From Lentisphaeria bacterium UBA4640 (GTDB lineage: Bacteria; Verrucomicrobiota; Lentisphaeria; Victivallales; UBA1829), in the NCBI GenBank assembly GCA_002405835.1, contig DHMO01000038.1, positions 45,980 to 92,898 on the forward strand: a DNA stretch of 46,919 bases, given 5' to 3'. Positions 25,301 through 33,156 of this stretch are shown here, piece by piece. The position numbers and the translations under genes are program-made. Every line of letters begins with the position of its first letter. The first letter of the stretch is position 1. Under the pieces are notes generated by a model. The model had not been told where the DNA came from. It made no database searches and saw nothing but the letters and a program-made list of their open reading frames with translations.

Positions 25301-25606
25301 CGGCGCCCGGTGCTGAGACCAGCGGGCCAGAAAGCGTCCGTGTTCGTTGGAGAAGACGGCTTCCGAAAAGCATTCAAATGTTCCGCGCGTCATGATTTCG
25401 TTGTTCTCCTGATTCAGGCGTTCAAGACGCGCCGTGCGTCCGTAGATGGCAAGACAGACGGCGTCGAAAATTGTGGATTTGCCTGAACCGACGGGTCCCG
25501 AAAGAGCGAAGATTCCGGCGTCGGTAAAAGCGGGGTCGGTGAAATCAATGCTCCATTCACCGCGCAGCGAAGCGAGATTTTTGAAATGAATCTTTTCTAT
25601 TTTCAT
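22331..25606 (-). CDS. sbcC: SbcC-like exonuclease ATPase subunit
   Basis: SbcC (Rad50-like) is the ATPase arm of the SbcCD nuclease, which cleaves DNA hairpins and blocked ends. The 1091 residues show Walker A GPVGSGKST (37-45), two long coiled-coil arms around a zinc hook CPLCG near residue 547, the ABC signature LSGGETF near 995 and Walker B with LFLDEGFGTLD near 1025. The start overlaps the stop of the glycosyltransferase gene by 4 bases (ATGA). The nuclease partner SbcD, which normally lies directly upstream, is absent; instead the gene follows zwf and a membrane glycosyltransferase. Confidence 0.93.
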   Translation of the reverse strand: MKIEKIHFKNLASLRGEWSIDFTDPAFTDAGIFALSGPVGSGKSTIFDAVCLAIYGRTARLERLNQENNEIMTRGTFECFSEAVFSNEHGRFLARWSQHRAPRTGNLQSARHILSEYDPSGNGKILSSKLKETDSLVCRLTGMNFTHFSRAMILPQGQFAAFLQASSDERSPILEQITGTGIYGEISMKVCELAGARRRELEELKQKAEGIELFPEERVKELQTAIESGEKTVLAIKQEYDSGMEILRTAESLSAETKNAETLMLERQKLERPLADAGLACADAADAVKHTADERAMLAPLLLKVRELDTRLELCRASRDAQKNEAGTCHDAQRKAEKARCETGTDLLNARNQLASLRDTLAKHQADAVLGSVLGSVKLLCDQLETLNKEAESAAKRFRKLEAELAKQNRAVAAASRKVEEQTPVVAAAETLFQQKSELLKAHLNGSSVPEFFSKKENLAAQVHEQEEQLARFAEADKRMNELLELDRSQKQIQTELASAQELLKAKLALKKSAEERVALLHEKQIAEAKIAKLESLRKELKPDAPCPLCGSTEHPYALNLPVPEPDLLPQAKAELKKLDEAVSSQQTTVAQLAVLLQSGAKNLKTKEEELAELRSKLPGNRAALEETARVSGAEYARFKVLSGMIETADLDQKSAKDAFESAREELRERSTALETARSLLKQSAEKLEFEKRSAEERVSRKLCLEKSLSDALAGISVDTSLSANKLYDTLSARFAEYENLTKQEKSASEKTARLEMELRTRRERLEALNEEALSQEKKLADLEAGLVALSAERRAFFGDKLPDEEEKKADDAYASALTKQKEAETVRQTLQLQAASLKTSLEESRKRITAAQDFLSAHNVGLPADVESMSAALKALDEKRQQVQSSVVENRLLLERNEQERKRFAGLAGQIAEQETLCGKWKLLNDLIGSSDGKKYRSFVQSLAFETLIERANVQLEKFTDHFILSANPKNGLEFNIIDRYRGDEVRSTRNLSGGETFLVSLSLALGLSRMARDRARIDTLFLDEGFGTLDEDTLQHALEQLSSLRQDGKLIGIISHAHGIDSAVPVVLHLENNRGVSTLQGPGVTRKEE

Positions 25607-27003
25607 TTGGGCCTGTATACTTTCTGCATTCCGGAAGAGAAAATCTCTTCATATTCCTGATTCAAGGCAAAACGCGCTTTCACTTTTTCCAGATCGGCGG
25701 CGTTCCGGCAGACGATGCGCGTGCCGGGCGGGAGCGAAATCACTTTCCCGAAGTCGGGACGGTCATAAAAAACCTGATCCTCCGGAACTCCGAAATTCTC
25801 CAGGACAAATTTCAGCGACGGCGGGTCGGCGTCGAAGTCGATGAACACTGGACCGCCCTCCCCGCGGATTGCCTCCGCCGCCTTGACCGGCTGAAACTCC
25901 GCCGAAACCGGATACGGATTCAACAGGTCATCCGCATACGGCGGACCGAACAGACACCGCGAAATCTGCGGAGTGAAATTCGCCATGAACACAATCCATA
26001 GCAGAGAAACCAGAATCAGGCGGCGTCCCGTCCTGCCGCTGTGACTTGCAAGGAGCCCGAGTATCAGCGTCCAGAGTCCGAAAAACGGGAAAAATATCCG
26101 CGGGAACGGCGGTACTTTCGCCGGAACCGCAAGCAGCAGCGGCATTACGAAGATCAAAGCAAAACACAGAAGCCGGAACCGCTCTCTCCGCATCCGCCAC
26201 GCTCCGACGGCTGCAAACGGCAGCAGCGGAAGAACCGTCACCGCGAACGACAGATAGAGATTGCTGTACGCCGCACCGTAACTGGTCCAGCCCTCGCGCA
26301 GGTTCGAGGCGGCGACGAGTTTGCCGAAAATATGCGCATAAAACAGCGGCACGCTCAGAACCGGAATCAGCACAAGAGCAAACCAGCGGACACGGCGTCC
26401 CGCCGTCCGCAGATCGGGAGCGAAAAACAAAGCTCCGGCAAGCAGAGCAAACAGCGCGGTCGGCATCACTCCGACCGCAAGCCAGCAGAAGAGCAGATAG
26501 AGCACGCCCCAGCGGAGCCGCGCGCTCTTCCGCCATCGCCCCGCCGCAAGAAACGCGGCGAACGTAAACAGAAACGCCGCCATATATCCGCGCAGAGCGG
26601 TTGAATAGACCGCGAACACCGAAGACGACGCCAGCAGCATGGAGCAGATAAATCCAGCAGAAGCTCCGCAGCGGCGCAGCAGTTCCCGGCTGACCAGCCA
26701 GAGAGCGACGCATCCGGTCAACAGGGAAAGCAGACGCAGATACGCAATCCAGTTCGGCGCGGACTCCCCGCCTGCCGAATTCCAGAGCGAAAGAAGCATC
26801 GTATAAACAATATGATTGTTCGGAATCGGATATGTGAACGGAATCTTTGCGAACCCGAGCGTCAGCCAGCCGAGCGTCAGCACCTCGTCGAACCACGGCG
26901 GACGCATCAGCTGAATTGCGCCGAGCAGGAAAAGCACGATTGCCGCAATACACGGAACACGCCGAATCCAGACGCGCAGTTTTTTCCGGTCAGTCGAGTT
27001 CAT
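25603..27003 (-). CDS. GT-C fold membrane glycosyltransferase, ArnT/PMT-like
   Basis: The 466-aa polytopic membrane protein has about ten helices and a soluble C-terminal tail of about 100 residues. The first extracytoplasmic loop has MRPPWFDEVLTLGW, with Asp39/Glu40 matching the catalytic acidic motif of GT39/GT83 enzymes that transfer sugars from polyprenyl-phosphate donors. PNNHIVYTMLLSLW in the second loop also fits. The acceptor could be lipid A, a protein or a wall polymer. It overlaps zwf by 14 bases and sbcC by 4 bases, so it is translated as part of that operon. The subfamily is uncertain. Confidence 0.75.
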   Translation of the reverse strand: MNSTDRKKLRVWIRRVPCIAAIVLFLLGAIQLMRPPWFDEVLTLGWLTLGFAKIPFTYPIPNNHIVYTMLLSLWNSAGGESAPNWIAYLRLLSLLTGCVALWLVSRELLRRCGASAGFICSMLLASSSVFAVYSTALRGYMAAFLFTFAAFLAAGRWRKSARLRWGVLYLLFCWLAVGVMPTALFALLAGALFFAPDLRTAGRRVRWFALVLIPVLSVPLFYAHIFGKLVAASNLREGWTSYGAAYSNLYLSFAVTVLPLLPFAAVGAWRMRRERFRLLCFALIFVMPLLLAVPAKVPPFPRIFFPFFGLWTLILGLLASHSGRTGRRLILVSLLWIVFMANFTPQISRCLFGPPYADDLLNPYPVSAEFQPVKAAEAIRGEGGPVFIDFDADPPSLKFVLENFGVPEDQVFYDRPDFGKVISLPPGTRIVCRNAADLEKVKARFALNQEYEEIFSSGMQKVYRPK

Positions 27004-28519
27004 TGTTCCAAAGCACCTTATAAGGATCGGTCAGACACTCCGCCTCGCGCGGTCCCCACGAACCGGAGCGGTACGGGAACGGCACGGGCGCATCGTCCCG
27101 GCGCCACGCATCCAGAACGGGCATCAGAAGCGACCATGCACAGTCAATCGTATCGCCGCGCAGGAAAAGCGTCTGATCGCCAAGCATGCAGTCAAGCAGA
27201 AGACGCTCATACGCATCGGGCATTGTCCCGCCAGGTTCAAGAATGGACGCATACTTGAAATCCATGCTCAGCGCGCCCATACAGAGCTTCGGACCGGGCT
27301 GTTTCGCCTGAATTGTAAGTTTTATTCCCTCTTCCGGCTGGACATTGAGAACAAGACGGTTCGGCGTCAGATCCTCCGCGCGCACAGGGGCGAAAACCGA
27401 GTGTTCAACCTGTTTGAAGTTGATGACAATCCGGCTGGTTTTCTGCGGCATCCGCTTTCCGCTCCGCAGGAAAAACGGAACTCCGCACCAGCGGGGATTG
27501 TCGATGAACAGACGCATCGCGGCAAATGTTTCCGTCCGCGACTCCGCGGGGACTCCCGGCTCTTCGCGGTACCCGGGAACAGGGATGCCGTCAATTTCAC
27601 CCGCCGCATACTGTCCGCGCACGACATCCTCCGGAGCAACCGGGCGGATGGAGCGCAGAAGACGCAGTTTTTCCGTCCGGAGACTTTCCGCACCGGATGC
27701 TTCCGGACACTCCATTGTGACGAGCGCGAGCATTTCAAGCAGATGATTCTGGAACATGTCGCGGAAGACTCCGGTTTTCTCGAAATATCCGGCGCGCTTC
27801 TCCACGCCGACCGTCTCCGCAACGGTAATCTGAACATTGTCGATATAATCAGCGTTCCAGACCGGCTCAAAAATAAGGTTCGCGAACCGGAGAATGAGGA
27901 TATTCTGAACCGTCTCCTTGCCGAGATAGTGATCAATGCGGTAAATCTGCCGCTCCTCCAGCGTTCTGCGCAGTCCGAGGTCAAGGGCGCGGGAGGATTC
28001 GAGGTCATGTCCGAACGGTTTTTCCAGCACGACATGACGCCAGGGCACACCTTCCGCATTTTCCGCTGTCAGCCCGGCCGCACCGAGACGGTCGACGATA
28101 TCCAGATAAAGCGCGGACGGCGTGGCAAGATAGAAGATGCGTCCGAATGCGGAGGATTCACCGCCGGCTTCACGCTCCAGGCGTTCGAGCTCCGCGCCGA
28201 TTCCGGAGTAAAACGCCGGATCCGCATAGTCTCCGGCGAGATAAGTGATGCGGGAAAGAAATGGATCGAGTTCATTTTTTCCCGCGGGAATCCATCGTGC
28301 AATCAGGGCGTGGTAGGCGGCTGTATCAAGTTTAGAGCGAGCGCAGCCGAGAATGCGCGACTGTTCGTGAAGCAGTCCCCGCCGGAACAGCCGGAACAGC
28401 GCCGGAATAAGTTTCCGGCACGCCAGATCTCCCGACGCGCCGAAAAGCACAATCATATTTGGCACCGGAGCGACTTCCAGACAGAAGCCTCCGCGCCAGG
28501 TGTAAGTTCCATCAACCAT
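26990..28519 (-). CDS. zwf: Glucose-6-phosphate 1-dehydrogenase
   Basis: Zwf oxidises glucose 6-phosphate to 6-phosphogluconolactone with NADP, the entry to the oxidative pentose phosphate pathway. The 509-aa protein has the dinucleotide motif FGASGDLACRKL (residues 26-37), the active-site signature RIDHYLGKETVQN near 195, and the C-terminal block PDAYERLLLDCMLGD. GGGAGGG lies 6 bases before the ATG. It heads an operon with the glycosyltransferase and sbcC genes. The partners pgl and gnd are not in the window. Confidence 0.96.
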   Translation of the reverse strand: MVDGTYTWRGGFCLEVAPVPNMIVLFGASGDLACRKLIPALFRLFRRGLLHEQSRILGCARSKLDTAAYHALIARWIPAGKNELDPFLSRITYLAGDYADPAFYSGIGAELERLEREAGGESSAFGRIFYLATPSALYLDIVDRLGAAGLTAENAEGVPWRHVVLEKPFGHDLESSRALDLGLRRTLEERQIYRIDHYLGKETVQNILILRFANLIFEPVWNADYIDNVQITVAETVGVEKRAGYFEKTGVFRDMFQNHLLEMLALVTMECPEASGAESLRTEKLRLLRSIRPVAPEDVVRGQYAAGEIDGIPVPGYREEPGVPAESRTETFAAMRLFIDNPRWCGVPFFLRSGKRMPQKTSRIVINFKQVEHSVFAPVRAEDLTPNRLVLNVQPEEGIKLTIQAKQPGPKLCMGALSMDFKYASILEPGGTMPDAYERLLLDCMLGDQTLFLRGDTIDCAWSLLMPVLDAWRRDDAPVPFPYRSGSWGPREAECLTDPYKVLWNNELD

Positions 28520-28543
28520 GCAATTCCCTCCCTGTTTGCCTTT

Positions 28544-28571
28544 ATAATAATGCGTTTTGCCGAAAAAGCAA
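28544..28571 (-). promoter_or_regulatory. Promoter of the zwf operon
   Basis: Minus-strand TTGCTT (28566-28571) and TATTAT (28544-28549) have a 16-bp spacer, about 25 bases before the zwf start codon. Confidence 0.55.
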
Positions 28572-28647
28572 ACAGGGAACGGGAATTTGCCGCGTTATTT
28601 CCGGATGTTTCAGAAAACGGCCGGCTGAAGCGGTTATGATTCTTTGA

Positions 28648-29496
28648 TCAGAAGAAATGGAAACCGAGCAGGACTTCTTTGCCGTTGACCTCAACCGTGA
28701 CCGCCCGGAACATCGTTTCCTGATGAATCTTTTTCGTCCGGGCAAAATCGTCGCGCTCAAAACGGACTTTCCAGAGCGAAATCGTGTAGTTTGGATGCTC
28801 CAGATTTGTTACGAACTGATACGAAACAAGTTTACCCAGCTTCTCCAGCATGGATTTTCTGGTCTGCTCAAAATCCTTTTCCCCGAATTGCTCGCGCATA
28901 CGGTCGGGAAGCTGTTTCAGAAACGTTTTGGCGTCATTATCTGCAAACGCCTTCAGCAGAACTTCACCAACATGTTTCTGCGGAACAATCCCCGTTCTTT
29001 TATCTTTGAGCTGAAAATTGGCGACACTCCAGTCGGTGACATCTTCCGGAAAGAAACTCTGATTCAGCAGAATCATCTTTCCGTCAAGTTCGCCGGCGAC
29101 TGCACGGAAGAATGTTTCCTGACGGATCTTTTTCGTTTTATCCGCACTGTCGCGTTCAAAAACGATTTTCCAGATGGAAACAGTCCAGTTCGGCTGTTCC
29201 AGATTCGTCACAAACTCATAGGAGACCGGTTTGCCGAGCTTGTCCAGCATGGCTTTCCGTGTCTGTTCAAAATCTTTTTTGGTGATATCTCTGCGAACCT
29301 CTTCGGGGAACTGGCTGCGGAAGGCTTCGACGTCGTTGTTGAAAAACGCTTCGAGGAGCTCCAGTCCGACGCGCTTCTGCGGCAGTTTTTCCGGAACTTC
29401 GGCTTTGTTGTTCTGCAGTCCCAGAGAGGCGCAGCCGGTTGTCATCAGGAGTGCGGCCGCAGCACATGCGGCAAGTCTGATTCCGAATTTCATCAT
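28648..29496 (-). CDS. Lipoprotein with two tandem copies of an uncharacterised domain
   Basis: The 282-aa protein has a lipoprotein signal with lipobox MTTGC (acylated Cys22). The rest is two copies of one domain of about 110 residues, at about 39-150 and 172-282. Shared blocks are KDFEQTRKAMLDKLGK / KDFEQTRKSMLEKLGK, FVTNLEQPNWTVSIWK / FVTNLEHPNYTISLWK and KTKKIRQETFFRAV / RTKKIHQETMFRAV. The fold may resemble small alpha+beta domains of the DUF3887 or NTF2 type, but this is a guess from pattern. AAGGA precedes the ATG. The gene is separated from the secretin genes by a strong terminator and probably has its own weak promoter. The function is unknown. Confidence 0.75.
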   Translation of the reverse strand: MMKFGIRLAACAAAALLMTTGCASLGLQNNKAEVPEKLPQKRVGLELLEAFFNNDVEAFRSQFPEEVRRDITKKDFEQTRKAMLDKLGKPVSYEFVTNLEQPNWTVSIWKIVFERDSADKTKKIRQETFFRAVAGELDGKMILLNQSFFPEDVTDWSVANFQLKDKRTGIVPQKHVGEVLLKAFADNDAKTFLKQLPDRMREQFGEKDFEQTRKSMLEKLGKLVSYQFVTNLEHPNYTISLWKVRFERDDFARTKKIHQETMFRAVTVEVNGKEVLLGFHFF

Positions 29497-29587
29497 CTGA
29501 TTCCTTAATTAACGGTTCATCTTTGGCAATACAGTTTCATAGACAATCCGGAAAGAACGGTTGTTCAAATCCGTTTTCCGGGATTTC

Positions 29588-29625
29588 AAAAAAAAACAGG
29601 CACGATCGAACCGACCGTGCCTGTT
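29588..29625 (-). terminator. Intrinsic terminator of the secretin operon
   Basis: A 14-bp stem pairs 29595-29608 with 29612-29625 and is followed on the minus strand by a run of nine Ts (complement of 29588-29596). One pair is G-U only in minus-strand RNA, which supports this orientation. Confidence 0.88.
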
Positions 29626-29654
29626 TGAGCTGACATTTTCAAATGACCGGATGA

Positions 29655-31388
29655 TCAGTTGTTGGAGTCAAGTCCGAGCTGCTGATATCCAAGCGTGGAA
29701 GCCGGGCATTTTTCAGCCTTGTTGACTTTCGCGGTGATCTTGGAGAGGTGCTCTTTGGTTTCTTTCTTCATGTTCGCATCGGGATCAATGGCTTCGACCG
29801 TTGCAACCAGGACGAACTGGGATTTCTTGACAATGTCGGATTCGGTGGAGAAGAGCCAGCCGAGAACCGGGAGGTCCTTCAGCAGGGGAACGCCGGAGAC
29901 GCTGCGGACAACCGAGGTCTTGGTGATTCCGCCGACGACGAAGTCCTTCGCGGCTTTGCCGACCTGAACGCTCGTGGAGTAGCTGGAGTTCGCGAATCTG
30001 GCTTTGCCTTCGCCGGTCCAGCCGATCAGGGAGGTGGAGCTCAGGGAGATGTTCATGTTGACAGCTTTGCCGTAGACTCCGCCGTTGATCTCCATCTGGA
30101 AGAGGTTGCCGCCCTCGACAGCTTCCACGCCCTGGTATTTGCCGTTGCGGTTTTCGATCGCATAAGCGCCTTCGCTGATGAGGTTGTCGATGACTTTTCC
30201 GATGGAAAGAGCATTGCCGTCGGCATCGGTAACCGGGTTGCCGTCTTTGTCAACCGCGGGCTCGTTGTAGCGTTTGGCATACGCGCCCTTTGCATTTTCG
30301 GTAACGGACGGGAGAATGCCTTTCTTCTCGAGGTCCTTGAGAGCAACGGAGAAGATGCCGTCGGTGAGAGCGACGGAAGCAATACCGCCGTTTGCAACGA
30401 GGAGCGCTCCGGAGGAGACGACTTTCGCTTTGCCGCAGGTGGTCAGGAAGTCAATGTACTTCGTGTTCCACTTGGGGTTGAAGTTGTAGAATTCAGTAAA
30501 GCGGTAGCCGTTGTTCGGGCTGAGGCCGCCGGCCCAGTTGGTGCCGTACTTGCCGCCAGCGGAGAACAGGTCGATACCGTCGTTGTTCTTCCAGGCCTGG
30601 AAGTCAAGACCGAGCTTCTGGTCGTTTTCAGCATAGACTTCAATGAGCTTGTAGTTGAAGTAGACTTCGCCGGCAGGAGTATCGACTTCCTTCAGGAAGT
30701 TGAGGGTTTCCTTCATGTTGTAACCGGGAGCGGTCATGATGAGGGCGTTCATCTGGTCGTCGGAGACAGCGTAGTTGAGCATTTCAGCCTTGACGCCGTT
30801 TTCGCCGGGGGTGAAAGCCTTGTGGTCGAATTCAGAACCGGCGAAGACACCCATTCCGCTTTCCTTCATCATGCGGAGCAGGACGGAAGCGGGATTGTAC
30901 TTCGGGAAGTAAGCCATATCAATGGTTCCCGAACTGTTGGGGAGGTCCTTCTTGTCGAGCATTTCGATGACCTTGTCCATCGGCATTCCGTTTCCGGCGT
31001 TTTCGAAGCGGTATTCTTCCGCGGAGACGAGGAGGACGTTGGAACCGTCGACATACTTGATGGACTCAAGAGCGACCGGGTTGTCGGCAATCGTCGGAGC
31101 GACGATCGTCTTCAGGACGCCGCGGAGGATGTAGGGATCCGCGTTCTTGATGACATATGCTTTGGTGACAACGGAGGGGTCGTTGTTGTCGCGGATGAAG
31201 TGAACGGCCTTTGTGCCTTCCTTGATCTCGACGTTGAGCTTGGTGTCGATACGGGAGGGAGCGTAAGCTCCGGTCGCGAGGTCACCGCCCATCGCCGGGG
31301 GATTCAGAGTGACGTTCTGATTCTGAGCGGAAACCGCTCCGGTGGAGAGGACTGCAGCGGAAAGTGCGGTCAGAAAAAATTTATTCAT
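29655..31388 (-). CDS. Secretin-like outer-membrane protein (second of a tandem pair)
   Basis: The 577-aa protein has a Sec signal peptide (first 21 residues, ending AVSA). The N-terminal half holds ring-building (N1/NolW-like) modules, for example TKAYVIKNADPYILRGVL and the DGSNVLLVSAEEY block, and later DDQMNALIMTAPGY. The C-terminus carries a secretin-type ending, with FVVGGITKTSVVRSVSGVP then LPVLGWLFS and a final hydrophobic strand. Family members form multimeric gated pores for type II/III secretion or type IV pili. At 577 aa it is shorter than typical GspD. It shares the AWKN block with the upstream gene (DFQAWKNNDGIDLF), so the two are paralogues. Platform, ATPase and pilin genes are absent here. 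Confidence 0.72.
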   Translation of the reverse strand: MNKFFLTALSAAVLSTGAVSAQNQNVTLNPPAMGGDLATGAYAPSRIDTKLNVEIKEGTKAVHFIRDNNDPSVVTKAYVIKNADPYILRGVLKTIVAPTIADNPVALESIKYVDGSNVLLVSAEEYRFENAGNGMPMDKVIEMLDKKDLPNSSGTIDMAYFPKYNPASVLLRMMKESGMGVFAGSEFDHKAFTPGENGVKAEMLNYAVSDDQMNALIMTAPGYNMKETLNFLKEVDTPAGEVYFNYKLIEVYAENDQKLGLDFQAWKNNDGIDLFSAGGKYGTNWAGGLSPNNGYRFTEFYNFNPKWNTKYIDFLTTCGKAKVVSSGALLVANGGIASVALTDGIFSVALKDLEKKGILPSVTENAKGAYAKRYNEPAVDKDGNPVTDADGNALSIGKVIDNLISEGAYAIENRNGKYQGVEAVEGGNLFQMEINGGVYGKAVNMNISLSSTSLIGWTGEGKARFANSSYSTSVQVGKAAKDFVVGGITKTSVVRSVSGVPLLKDLPVLGWLFSTESDIVKKSQFVLVATVEAIDPDANMKKETKEHLSKITAKVNKAEKCPASTLGYQQLGLDSNN

Positions 31389-31418
31389 GGTGATAAATCC
31401 TTAAGTCAGTGTTTCCGG

Positions 31419-32774
31419 TTACTTCTGTGCAACGGTATCCGGGTAAACCAGATTCGCTTCCACGGTAACGAAGATGTAGTTCTTTTCCTTCAGAGTGGTC
31501 GTCGTTCCGAAGATGTATTTCAGAACGGGGAGCTGGCAGAGGAACGGAACACCGGTGGTCTGTTCGACGTCGAATTCACGTACAGCTTTGGTGAGGACCT
31601 GTTCACGTCCGAAGTGAATGGTCTTCCAGTCGGTGACGGTTTTTGCCGTGCTGGCGATCTGGGTGCCGTAGTTGTTGGCTTCGACCGGATCGGTGGAGGT
31701 GACTTCGCAGGCGAAAACGAAGCTGCCGCTGTTTCTGTCGTAGAACGCCTTGTCGGAGGGAATCCAGCCCATATCGTTCACATCCTTGTCTTCGGTGAAG
31801 AAGCAGATGGTCGGAGCGGCGATGGTGACGTTGAATTCCGGAGCGCCTTCAAGAGCGACGACGGAGGAGGTGTGATCTTCCGGATTCTTGACCTGCGCGT
31901 TGTAAGTCGGGGCCAGAGAAATCGTGGCGGGAGCCTGGTTGTTGAGAACATTGATCGTGGCGGAAGCAACGATTTTGGCTCCGCCGGACTGCTGGAGCAG
32001 ACGGATGAAGCTGAGGTCGAAGGCCGGAGCGGTGAAGATGCCGCCGTATGCCCAGGAGAGCGCACTGCCGGTGTTTGCGGCCGTCATGAGGACCTTGTCC
32101 CATGCAACTCTGCCGGAGCTGAATGCGAAATCAACGAGGTTCAGACCCGGACCGTTCTTCCATGCGAGGTAGTCGATACCGACGTCACGGAGGGTGCTTT
32201 CTCGGACGGAGTAGTAACGGAAGGTGACCTGAGCCTGCGGGAGCGGACGGTCGAAATATTTGATCCAGTCGAGTGCATAATCGACATCATCGAGGTCATC
32301 CTTGAGCCAGAGAGCGCCGTTGTCGGCGAAGTGGCTGCCGGTTCCGGAGAGCATGACGTCGGCGGGAAGCTGAAGTTCTTTGCCGTGACGGTACTTCGGC
32401 CAGTAAACTTTCCATTTGTATCCCGCGCCGTAGACGGCGGAACCGAAAGCGTCTTTTTTGGTGCCTCTGTCAAGGACGGAGACGACCTGGTCGACGTAGG
32501 GGAGAAATTCTTCTGCTGTGGTTACGATGACTGCCTGGTTGTCCTTGCCGGCATTGAGGCTGCGGACCTGGGAGGTTGCCTGATAACGGCGGCATGCGGC
32601 ATCAATATAGGGGGTGATGTCGGAGGCCTTCAGGTGTTTGAGGCGGTACACTTTGGTCGCCATCTGCTTCTGGGCGTCGTCCTGAATCAGACGGATCGTG
32701 CGGGTCCCTTCCGCTGCGAATGCGGGCACAAGCAAGGCCGCGGCAGCAAGGAGAGAAAAGAACTGCTTTTTCAT
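31419..32774 (-). CDS. Secretin-like protein (first of a tandem pair)
   Basis: The 451-aa protein has a Sec signal peptide (MKKQFFSLLAAAALLVPAFA). KVYRLKHLKASDITPYI followed by NQAVIVTTAEEF and VVSVLDRG is the arrangement of a secretin N-domain (beta-alpha-beta with the conserved asparagine region). The middle has VGIDYLAWKNGPGLNLV, matching the paralogue downstream. The C-terminus FDVEQTTGVPFLCQLPVLKYIFG, followed by NYIFVTVEANLV, resembles a secretin ending but lacks the usual Gly-Gly before it. It is the first gene after a long leader, with AGGAG before the ATG and a 30-base gap to the second gene. It may form a mixed or accessory ring; this is inference. Confidence 0.65.
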   Translation of the reverse strand: MKKQFFSLLAAAALLVPAFAAEGTRTIRLIQDDAQKQMATKVYRLKHLKASDITPYIDAACRRYQATSQVRSLNAGKDNQAVIVTTAEEFLPYVDQVVSVLDRGTKKDAFGSAVYGAGYKWKVYWPKYRHGKELQLPADVMLSGTGSHFADNGALWLKDDLDDVDYALDWIKYFDRPLPQAQVTFRYYSVRESTLRDVGIDYLAWKNGPGLNLVDFAFSSGRVAWDKVLMTAANTGSALSWAYGGIFTAPAFDLSFIRLLQQSGGAKIVASATINVLNNQAPATISLAPTYNAQVKNPEDHTSSVVALEGAPEFNVTIAAPTICFFTEDKDVNDMGWIPSDKAFYDRNSGSFVFACEVTSTDPVEANNYGTQIASTAKTVTDWKTIHFGREQVLTKAVREFDVEQTTGVPFLCQLPVLKYIFGTTTTLKEKNYIFVTVEANLVYPDTVAQK

Positions 32775-33076
32775 ACAAAACTCCTGTTTGCTTATTTTGG
32801 GGGTTGTTCTTTATCAAAATCAAGGAAAGTAAAAACGCGCCTCAAATGCCGGAACGTCCGCCGCCGGCGAAGTCTTCCGCAGATGATTCGGAAACCCCGC
32901 ATGACGCATCTTTCATTCCGGACGGACCATTCTGCAGCGCCTGTTTGCCGTCCTTGCTTTCTTTTTTAAAGTGTCCTGTCTCTCACGCCCAGCACACGCA
33001 CTCAGCACAATGCTGAATTAGCCTCTCCTGATTTAACTGATGAATATAATATACATGCGCATATAACGATTGTCAA
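32775..33076 (-). promoter_or_regulatory. Promoter and about 265-nt leader of the secretin operon
   Basis: Minus-strand TTGACA (33071-33076) and TATATT (33048-33053) have a 17-bp spacer, the strongest promoter in the window. Transcription from near 33041 leaves about 265 nt before the start codon at 32774. The leader contains a perfect small inverted repeat TCAGCA-CAA-TGCTGA (33002-33016) and, close to the 5' end, an AGGAGAGG without a good start codon at normal distance. A 24-codon frame beginning MKDASCGVSES lies further down. Nothing else gene-like is seen in 32775-33156. Confidence 0.65.
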
Positions 33077-33156
33077 ACAAAAAACATGTTTTTGCAGTTC
33101 ATTTCAGATATATTTCTTTCCATAAAAGCAAATCCGGAAGATTCTCCGCCTCCGCT

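Noticed and set aside
29748..32969. A 1073-codon open frame on the plus strand
   Set aside because: It is antisense to the two secretin-like genes, which have signal peptides, ribosome binding sites and family motifs. The long open antisense frame is a by-product of codon usage in this GC-biased genome.
32720..33016. A 98-codon plus-strand frame across the secretin leader
   Set aside because: It begins inside the antisense of a signal peptide, lacks a ribosome binding site and overlaps a clear minus-strand promoter region.
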